Shown: one piece after another, positions 58,317 to 64,000 of the stretch
How positions within the stretch are numbered: position 1 is the first letter of the stretch
Layout: each line of letters starts with the position of its first letter
Origin: Bog-756 sp963824645
Lineage (GTDB): Bacteria; Actinomycetota; Acidimicrobiia; Acidimicrobiales; RAAP-2
Assembly: GCA_963824645.1 (NCBI GenBank)
Contig: CAWGQC010000005.1
Location: 558,001-622,000 of the forward strand
Length of the DNA: 64,000 bases
Direction: 5' to 3'
Made by a program: the position numbers and the translations under genes
Notes under the pieces: generated by a model
The model's input: the letters and a program-made list of their open reading frames with translations, nothing else
Databases searched by the model: none
What the model was told of the DNA's origin: nothing

Positions 58317-58356
58317 CCGACGACGACCGACCAACGGGTCCGACGACGACCGACCA
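58317..58356. repeat. 17-bp direct repeat, 23-bp spacing
   Basis: CCGACGACGACCGACCA occurs at 58317-58333 and 58340-58356 in the divergent spacer, just upstream of the SRPBCC ribosome site. It may be a duplicated regulator site or simple repeat. Confidence 0.75.
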
Positions 58357-58369
58357 GCAAAGGAAGACA

Positions 58370-58753
58370 ATGGGAACAGGTAAGGCAGAGATCGACATCA
58401 ATGGTTCCGCCGACATGACATGGGCGATTGTCGGCGACTTCGGCGGCATTGGTACGTGGATGCCCGGCATCGACTCGTGTCGGGTGGAGGGCGACGACCG
58501 GATCTTGGAGACGATGGGGATGACCATCACCGAACATCTAGTCGCTAGGGACGATGCCGATCGGTCCATCACCTATTCGATCGCCGGTGGCGCCCCGGTC
58601 GAGAGCCACCAGGCGGTCATCACCGTCACCCCGGTGGGAGACACCTGCCACGTGACGTGGGACGTGGAAGCTACTCCTGATGAGATGGCCGACCTGATGA
58701 ACACCGTGTACCAGCAGTCCCTCGAAGCCCTGAAGGCCCACGTCGAGAAATGA
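58370..58753 (+). CDS. SRPBCC-family (polyketide cyclase/lipid-binding-like) protein 1
   Basis: The 127-residue protein starts at ATG 58370 after AAAGGAAG. It folds as a START-like/SRPBCC helix-grip domain: GTGKAEIDINGSADMTWAIV, WMPGIDSCRVEGDDRILE, and a long C-terminal helix. Such proteins bind hydrophobic ligands in a cavity. The next gene overlaps its stop (ATGA), so the two related proteins are made together. Confidence 0.78.
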   Translation: MGTGKAEIDINGSADMTWAIVGDFGGIGTWMPGIDSCRVEGDDRILETMGMTITEHLVARDDADRSITYSIAGGAPVESHQAVITVTPVGDTCHVTWDVEATPDEMADLMNTVYQQSLEALKAHVEK

Positions 58754-59241
58754 CGGCGCCGGCCTCAGGAACCTCTGCCCCCGGTCGGGGCCGATGGTCG
58801 GTGGCCGCACGGGCTCACTCTTCGGCGCCCCCACCGGAGGTCTGGCCGCTGGTCGGTGAGGCCCACCGGTGGAAGGAGTGGTCGTTCCTGACCCGGTCGG
58901 ATCTGGAGAGTCCCGGCGTTCCCGACCCCGACGGGGTCGGGGCGGTCAGAAGGTTCACCCGCTGGGGCGTGGGGTCGAAGGAACAGGTCGCCACATGGGA
59001 TCCGCCCCACCACCTCCGCTACACCATCCTGTCCGGCTTTCCCGTACGGGGCTACGTGGCCGACGTCACTCTGGCTCCCGACGGGGATGGCACGCTCATC
59101 ACCTGGTCATCCACCTTCGACCCCCAGATCCCGGGGACCGGAAGGCTGATGGTTGCCATTCTGCGCAGGATGATCAACGGCTTCGCCTCCTCGGTGGCCC
59201 GCTACGCTGACCAGCGCCATGATCGGCCGCCGGAACACTGA
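58750..59241 (+). CDS. SRPBCC-family protein 2
   Basis: The 163-residue protein, from ATG 58750, has the same helix-grip pattern: WSVAARAHSSAPPPEVWPLVGEAHRWKEW, YTILSGFPVRGY, and GDGTLITWSSTFDP. Its C-terminal helix ends RMINGFASSVARYAD. It shows only weak identity to its neighbour and more resembles the polyketide-cyclase-like dehydrase group. A hydrophobic ligand is expected; nothing else can be inferred. Confidence 0.75.
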   Translation: MTAPASGTSAPGRGRWSVAARAHSSAPPPEVWPLVGEAHRWKEWSFLTRSDLESPGVPDPDGVGAVRRFTRWGVGSKEQVATWDPPHHLRYTILSGFPVRGYVADVTLAPDGDGTLITWSSTFDPQIPGTGRLMVAILRRMINGFASSVARYADQRHDRPPEH

Positions 59242-59347
59242 GATCGCAGATCTGATCCTCCGGACCGACGTCGGGCCCTCGAATTGAGGGGGCTGGCGAC
59301 GCTGTTCGGTCACATCCGGGTCGCCGTCCCACTGGGCGGATCTGCCC

Positions 59348-60355
59348 TCAGATTCGCCCCGGTGCGTCGGTGGCGTCCGTCTGTTGTCCGTCATTGGCGG
59401 GCTCCAGCCACGCCGAGAGGTCGCGACCGAGTAGCTCGCCCAGCCGCCTGACGTCGCCGGCGACCTCGGCCTGGAGGGTGCGGCGCAGTTGCGGTGGCAG
59501 GGGCGAACGCGGCCGCTTGTCAGCATTGAGCTCCATGGCGCGGAATCCGAGGGCCCGCCGGGTCGCCTGATTCCGGACCAGGACCCGGGTGGCCGTCCGG
59601 AGCAGCGGTGGGGGGTTGCGCAGCAGCCGGACGGTGAGCTGGCTGCGCGGCGACTTGTGGGCGTTCCGGACCGTGAAGTCGGGCAGATGGCCCTCGTCGA
59701 CAGCGAGATCCAGGAACGCCAGCGTGGCGCGGTAGGCGGCGGCCGGATCGGCGGCAAAGTCATCGAAGACGATCACGTGGACCCGGTCGCGTCCGAGGGC
59801 GTCGAAGAAGCGCTCGACCTGGTCGGCATAGCGGGCGACGTCCCGGTAGAACAACGACCAGAGCGCCCCCTGGCACGTGGGCGGAATCCGCTTCCCCTGC
59901 CGACGGTCGTCCTCGGCGCCCAGCGCTTCCTCGAAGTCAACGATGTCCTCGTCCCCCTGGAAGAGCGCCTCACCGTGCAGGGCGTACATCATGTCCACCG
60001 GGTTGCGCAGCACGGCGATGGCCCGCGCCTCGGGTGAGAAGGCGGCGATCTCCCCCGCGGCCAGCTCAGAGCACAGGTACATGGGCGACGCATCCAACAG
60101 GTAGCGCTCGTCCGAAGCCGGGGCGAAGACGGCCATGTACGACGTGAGGGTTCGTCGGGTGTCGATGTTGGAGGCAAGGTCGCTGCCGAAGTACTGGTAC
60201 TCCTTGCCCCCGGCAGCAGGGAGGTCGCTGTCGAGGTGGTCCTTCCCCGGGGTGAAGATGTCGGGGTGCGGGCGCAGATACGTCCACAGCGCCGTGGTCC
60301 CGGACTTCGGGGCGCCCACGATGAACAGATTGGGCTTCCTCCCGGCCGCGCTCAC
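59348..60355 (-). CDS. PAPS-dependent sulfotransferase
   Basis: The 335-residue protein starts at GTG 60355, overlapping the GT2 stop (GTGA); the frame extends further upstream. It has LFIVGAPKSGTTALWTYL as the PAPS loop, which matches heparan/carbohydrate sulfotransferases, and AIAVLRNPVDMMYALHGEA as the 3'-phosphate region. HVIVFDDFAADPAAAYRATLAFL and the late ARTxL tail also fit. Coupling to a GT2 gene implies both modify the same polymer. Confidence 0.87.
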   Translation of the reverse strand: MSAAGRKPNLFIVGAPKSGTTALWTYLRPHPDIFTPGKDHLDSDLPAAGGKEYQYFGSDLASNIDTRRTLTSYMAVFAPASDERYLLDASPMYLCSELAAGEIAAFSPEARAIAVLRNPVDMMYALHGEALFQGDEDIVDFEEALGAEDDRRQGKRIPPTCQGALWSLFYRDVARYADQVERFFDALGRDRVHVIVFDDFAADPAAAYRATLAFLDLAVDEGHLPDFTVRNAHKSPRSQLTVRLLRNPPPLLRTATRVLVRNQATRRALGFRAMELNADKRPRSPLPPQLRRTLQAEVAGDVRRLGELLGRDLSAWLEPANDGQQTDATDAPGRI

Positions 60356-61284
60356 GGGGCCCAGGGGCTCCTGAGCAGTCGGGCCATGGTACGACCGGTC
60401 AAGGCCGGATCGCGCAGGCGGGGCGCCAGAGCGCTCGCCTCCCACGACGCGCCGAGCAGTACGGCGACGAAGGCGGCATCGGCCGGCGACGAGCGGGCCA
60501 GTTGGGCCAGGCGCCGGGCCACCGATCCCCGTCGGTCGAGCAACAGGTCAGCCACGCAACGGTGGTAGGCACGGCACGCCGGCTTCATGGTGTCGTGGTG
60601 CTTGGCCACGAATTCCAGGAGCCCGTCGGAGTGCCTGGTCGGGTCCTTGGTGATGCGGGGGCCGCCGTGCTGGCGGTACAGGTAGAACACCCGCGGCACC
60701 ACGTGGAACGGGCGCTGCTGGGCGCACCGCAACCAGAAGTCCCAGTCTTCGGTCATCTTGGCCAGGTCGGTGTCGAAGCGGTGCTCCGGGCCGAACCCCG
60801 ACCGGCGGTACATACCGAAGGGAGTCCCTACGAAGTTCATCCACAAGAGCAGGTCCTCGTCGAGATCGACGGGGGCGCGGTAGATCACGGCGCGACCGCT
60901 CGTCACTTGGAGGACCTCATGCCACGATGACACCGCGCCGACCTCGGGGTCGCGGTCGAACACCTCCACCATGTACTGGGCGGCGTCGGGCAGCCAGGCG
61001 TCGTCGTCGTCACAGAAGGCCACGAGATCACCGCGGGCGGCGTCGATCCCGCAGTTGCGGGCGCCGGGAAGTCCCACGGCGACGTCGTTGCGGACGAAGC
61101 GGACCCTCGGATCCTCTTCGCACAGCCTGACCAGAACGTCGGGCGTGTCGTCGGACGACCCTTCGTCGACGACGATCAGCTCCAGATCGCGGAAGGTCTG
61201 GGACAGGATGGAGCGCGCCGCCCGCAGGAGGTCCGCCTGGCGGTTGCGCGTGGGCAGTACGACGCTCAACCGCGGTGGCGACAT
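60352..61284 (-). CDS. GT2 glycosyltransferase
   Basis: The 310-residue protein starts at ATG 61284 (MSPPRLSVVLPTRNRQADL), nine bases after GGAG; an ATG at 61293 sits directly on the ribosome site. It has the GT2 signature: VVLPTRNR, VVDEGSSDDT, and DLVAFCDDDDAWLPD (DxD), then a late EDWDFWLRCAQ helix. It likely transfers a sugar for surface glycan assembly. The sulfotransferase follows with a 4-bp overlap. Confidence 0.88.
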   Translation of the reverse strand: MSPPRLSVVLPTRNRQADLLRAARSILSQTFRDLELIVVDEGSSDDTPDVLVRLCEEDPRVRFVRNDVAVGLPGARNCGIDAARGDLVAFCDDDDAWLPDAAQYMVEVFDRDPEVGAVSSWHEVLQVTSGRAVIYRAPVDLDEDLLLWMNFVGTPFGMYRRSGFGPEHRFDTDLAKMTEDWDFWLRCAQQRPFHVVPRVFYLYRQHGGPRITKDPTRHSDGLLEFVAKHHDTMKPACRAYHRCVADLLLDRRGSVARRLAQLARSSPADAAFVAVLLGASWEASALAPRLRDPALTGRTMARLLRSPWAP

Positions 61285-61558
61285 GGCCTGCATCTCCTCT
61301 CGGTGCCCGCTCGGGCGGGCTGGAGCGTACCGCAAACACGAAATGGCACCCCGGCCAACCGCATCGACTCATCCTAACTTGCCGTTGAGCCCTCGCCTCC
61401 CTGCTCACGGCGTCCTTGACGACAGGTTCGGTGACTGCTCACTCACCCGGCAGGGTGGGACCGGGAGGCTCCGGGTCGAGGAAGTCGGCGAGAGAGGAGG
61501 CCGGTGGTGGCTCCCCGGGCACGGCGACTCAGAACACCGGGAGCTCAGAGGGTGATGG

Positions 61559-62698
61559 TCAGGACGAACGTCGGGCAATCGCGGCCAGGAGGCTCTCGAC
61601 GCTGTCGACCTCGCGACCCAGATCCAACCGGGTCACCACGGCCTGCCGGCAACGCTCGCTCAGGTCGGGGTCTGTCTTGCGCCATCCGTCGAGGGCGCTG
61701 ATCCGGGTGGCCAGCGCTCCGGCGTCGCCCGGCGGCACCAGAAAGTCGGACATCCAGCCGGTCAGGATCTCCGGATTTCCGCCCACCCGCGAAGCAACGA
61801 CAGGGACCCCGCAGGCCAGGGGCTCGATCACCGAACGGGCGAAGGGTTCGGACCACACGCTGGGGACGACCGCAACATCGGCGGTCTGGATCAGCGAGAG
61901 GACGTCGCTCCGGGGTTCGAGCCAGAGTACCGGGGAGGGGCCGGCCAGAGCCCGTAGCTCGGCCGTGTACCGGGCCGTCTCGGTCGGATCGGCGCTGAAC
62001 GAAGGGCCTCCCACTACCACCAGGCGGGCGTTCGGCTTGCTGGATGCCATTCGCCGGAAGGCCCGGACCAGGTGGTCGACGCCCTTGATCGAACCGATGC
62101 GCCCGGCATAGAGAATCATGAAGGCGTCCGGGTCGAGACCGAGCTCGAGGCGGGTGGCCAGCCGGTCGTCGGCTGAGGCCGGTACGTAGTGGCCCATGTC
62201 GATACCGGTATGGACCACCGTGATGCTCCCGGCTGGGATGCCCTTCCGGCGCCACAGCTCGGCGGTGTTGTGGGACACGGACAAGGTCATAGCCACCCGG
62301 GAGAGGCCCTGGCGCACCAGGAAAGGAAGAACCGCGGGTCGGGGCAGGCACAGATGCAGGGCCACGGGAGCAGAGCAGAGGGTCCCCACCGCCACAGCCA
62401 GTGGTATGTCGAGTGGTCGGTAGGCGTAGATGATGTCGGGGTCGAGATGTCGCGCCTCATTGATGGCCCACGCTGATGCCATCGTGGACGAGACCGGTGC
62501 CCGGCCGGAGGGCAACGACCGTTCGATCTGCAGCATCGTTCCGGCAAAAGAGCGCCACTCGGAGGCGAAGTTCCCTGCCGACTGGTAGACCAAGTCGACC
62601 CGGTGACCCCGGGCGGCCAAGGAACGGCACATGGTCATCTGCGTTCGCTCCAACCCTCCGAGCGCCCCGAGATGGTTGGCGACAGCCAGGATACGCAC
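61559..62698 (-). CDS. GT4-family glycosyltransferase
   Basis: The 379-residue protein is a GT-B enzyme: MRILAVANHLGALGGLERTQ with the glycine-rich acceptor loop, VVHTGIDMGHYVP, ILYAGRIGSIKGVDHLVRAF, and the donor motif SEPFARSVIEPLACGVPVVAS (E-x7-E). It is the standard layout of GT4 sugar transferases. It lies near the GT2/sulfotransferase pair with a 274-base gap, in which no gene is supported. Confidence 0.88.
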   Translation of the reverse strand: MRILAVANHLGALGGLERTQMTMCRSLAARGHRVDLVYQSAGNFASEWRSFAGTMLQIERSLPSGRAPVSSTMASAWAINEARHLDPDIIYAYRPLDIPLAVAVGTLCSAPVALHLCLPRPAVLPFLVRQGLSRVAMTLSVSHNTAELWRRKGIPAGSITVVHTGIDMGHYVPASADDRLATRLELGLDPDAFMILYAGRIGSIKGVDHLVRAFRRMASSKPNARLVVVGGPSFSADPTETARYTAELRALAGPSPVLWLEPRSDVLSLIQTADVAVVPSVWSEPFARSVIEPLACGVPVVASRVGGNPEILTGWMSDFLVPPGDAGALATRISALDGWRKTDPDLSERCRQAVVTRLDLGREVDSVESLLAAIARRSS

Positions 62699-62725
62699 CG
62701 TTTCAGTCTCCCATACGGCCCACGG

Positions 62726-63202
62726 TCAACGTGCGGTGAGGGCTCCGTCCGGACCGTCTGCTTCTTTGTCCTCGATGGCCGTGATCTCATCAATGCGGGC
62801 CACGTGCCGACCACCCTCGAAGTCGGTGGTCATGAACACATCGACGATGTCCAAGGCCAGCTCGGTGGCGACCACCCGGGCACCCAGTGAGAGCACGTTG
62901 GCATCGTTGTGCCGCCGGGCCAGCCTCGAGGTGTACTCGTCGTGACAGAGGGCGGCCCGGGCCCCCCGCACCTTGTTGGCGGAGATGGCCTCACCCTGTC
63001 CGCTGCCCCCGATGACGATCCCGCTGTCACCGTCACCCCGCACCACCCGGCGGGCGACGTCGGCACAGATGGGCGGGTAGTCGACCGGGTCGGTGGAGAA
63101 GGTCCCGATGTCCTCCACCGTGTGACCGCCGTCACGCAGGTGCTGGCTGACCGCCCCTTTGAGGACGTACCCGGCATGGTCTGATCCGATCACGATGTGC
63201 AT
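62726..63202 (-). CDS. rpiB: Ribose-5-phosphate isomerase B, Glu-type
   Basis: RpiB interconverts ribose-5-phosphate and ribulose-5-phosphate. The 158-residue protein starts at ATG 63202 (MHIVIGSDHAGY); a GTG two codons upstream is possible. The active loop reads IVIGGSGQGEAISANKV: the Cys used as base by E. coli RpiB is replaced by Gly, and a Glu is present as in mycobacterial RpiB. DHAG and HNDANVLSLG are family landmarks. Confidence 0.93.
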   Translation of the reverse strand: MHIVIGSDHAGYVLKGAVSQHLRDGGHTVEDIGTFSTDPVDYPPICADVARRVVRGDGDSGIVIGGSGQGEAISANKVRGARAALCHDEYTSRLARRHNDANVLSLGARVVATELALDIVDVFMTTDFEGGRHVARIDEITAIEDKEADGPDGALTAR

Positions 63203-63261
63203 GGTCACAACCTATGCACCGGTGAGCCGGGCCGTGACGACTGATTACTTCACCCTCCCGG

Positions 63262-63289
63262 CGGTCGGATCCCCCGTCGGATCCGACCG
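63262..63289 (-). terminator. 11-bp stem after the Ig-repeat protein
   Basis: CGGTCGGATCC and GGATCCGACCG are perfect complements around a 6-base loop, 13 bases beyond the leftward stop at 63303. No T run follows. Confidence 0.7.
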
Positions 63290-63302
63290 GCCGTGGACGG
63301 GG

Positions 63303-64000
63303 TCAGGACCCGATGGAGATGGTGAACGACTGGGTGGCCGAGTTCTGCGTCTTCGGATGACCCTGCTTGGTGTCGACCACCTTCAACGTGAAGGTGAAGT
63401 TGCCGGCGATCGACGCCTTGCCGGCGATGATGCCGCTCTTGGCCTTGAGCTTGAGGCCCGGTGGCAGGCTCCCCGCGATGCGCGACCACTTGTACGGAGG
63501 GTTGCCCCCGGTGGCGTTGACGGTGGCCGAGTACATGGCCGGCGAAGACTTCGCGTAGACGGTTCCCGCCGGCAACGAGGTGGTGGTGATGGTCAGTGGC
63601 GGTTGGACGTTCACGGTCAGCGTGGCGGCCGAGCTGTCGACCGAAGTGACGACGTTGGTGAAGACGGCCCGGTACTGATAGCCGGTCTGGCTCAGCGCCG
63701 TCGTGAAACTGTAGGTGTCGTTGGTGGCTCCGGCCACGTTGCTGAAGGTGGTACCGCCGTCAGTGGACACCTGCCATTGAACGGTGGGCGTGGGCGACCC
63801 GGTGGCCGCGGCGTTGAAGCTGGCGGTCTGTCCCACGATGACCGTGTCGGCCACCGGCTCCGTCGTCACCGAAGGAGGGGTGTCGAGGGTGAGCGTGGCC
63901 GCGGAGGTATCGACGGAGCTGACCGTGTTGGTGAACACAGCCTGGTACTGATCGCCGCTCTCGCCGGCCGCAGTGGTCAGCGTGTAGGTATCGCTGGTAG
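63303..64000 (-). CDS. C-terminal part of an Ig-repeat secreted protein (5' end off window)
   Basis: The frame is open to the right edge; at least 231 residues are visible. It contains two Ig-like repeats (each with SDTYTLTT or NDTYSFTT and YQYRAVFTN-type strands) and ends in a He_PIG domain with GSLPPGLKLKAKSGIIAG, closely like the end of the BNR propeller at 7167-8852. No enzyme is evident; a surface adhesin or scaffold is inferred. Confidence 0.8.
   Translation of the reverse strand, partial: TSDTYTLTTAAGESGDQYQAVFTNTVSSVDTSAATLTLDTPPSVTTEPVADTVIVGQTASFNAAATGSPTPTVQWQVSTDGGTTFSNVAGATNDTYSFTTALSQTGYQYRAVFTNVVTSVDSSAATLTVNVQPPLTITTTSLPAGTVYAKSSPAMYSATVNATGGNPPYKWSRIAGSLPPGLKLKAKSGIIAGKASIAGNFTFTLKVVDTKQGHPKTQNSATQSFTISIGS

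Noticed and set aside
59275..59290. Terminator between the SRPBCC and sulfotransferase genes
   Set aside because: Only a 5-bp CCCTC/GAGGG stem with no T run; too weak to list as a feature.
1..64000. tRNA, rRNA, CRISPR array or insertion sequence
   Set aside because: No cloverleaf, rRNA segment, regularly spaced palindromic repeat array or transposase-like protein was found by reading; a dedicated search could still find a small RNA.

Overview
The window is high-GC DNA with densely packed genes, frequent GTG/TTG starts and many 4-bp stop/start overlaps. A PASTA-domain Ser/Thr kinase, Glu-type RpiB, many secreted propeller/Ig-repeat proteins and the GYWLVA-type 42-residue repeat all point to an actinobacterium, most likely of class Acidimicrobiia; that class assignment is inference from protein style, not from a marker search. 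No rRNA, tRNA, CRISPR array, phage or insertion sequence was seen.

Layout. 1-2.8 kb: a leftward operon of PASTA kinase, HIT-like protein and a D12-type adenine methylase cut by the left edge. 2.9-12.2 kb: an island of exported proteins. It holds three different seven-bladed propellers (RCC1, YVTN-like, BNR/Ycf48-like), an aspartyl-protease-like lipoprotein, and three paralogous small secreted proteins that share four cysteines, a 5' UTR hairpin and a UUCG-loop terminator. 12.2-12.9 kb: an AT-rich gene-free stretch with three copies of a 24-25 bp paired TTGGA element. 12.9-21.6 kb: a leftward housekeeping and metabolic run (ligA, mnmA, cysteine desulfurase, aldehyde dehydrogenase, acyl-CoA ligase, MFS transporter, a 39-residue membrane peptide). 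21.8-30.3 kb: cell-surface and sulfate-ester genes (GT-C-like membrane protein, formylglycine sulfatase, DGD glycosyltransferase-like protein, sulfatase-fold hydrolase, two sulfotransferases). 30.4-34.9 kb: a divergent gamma-glutamyl-polyamine-type module (ALDH and PuuD leftward, SDR and glutamine-synthetase-like ligase rightward). 34.9-37.9 kb: glycosyltransferases. 37.9-39.9 kb: leuA behind a leucine leader peptide and terminator. 39.9-42.8 kb: sulfotransferase, a second DGD glycosyltransferase-like protein, and a methyltransferase. 42.8-48.6 kb: FGGY kinase/ileS operon and a divergent Fpg/Nei glycosylase. 48.9-52 kb: repeat-rich secreted protein and a GNAT acetyltransferase. 52.2-55.6 kb: sulfonate/nitrate-type ABC transporter with an Rrf2 regulator. 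55.7-59.2 kb: YihY/BrkB protein, acyl-CoA ligase, two SRPBCC proteins. 59.3-63.2 kb: sulfotransferase, GT2, GT4 and rpiB. 63.3 kb to the right edge: the C-terminus of an Ig-repeat secreted protein.

How the parts fit. Four sulfotransferases, one formylglycine sulfatase, one sulfatase-fold hydrolase, two copies of an unusual glycosyltransferase-like family, several GT2/GT4 enzymes and a possible organosulfur importer lie in one 40-kb span. The inference is a cell that builds, and probably also trims, sulfated surface glycans. The sequence-level items most worth following are the leuA attenuator, the three-member secreted family with its conserved RNA elements, and the paired TTGGA repeat array.
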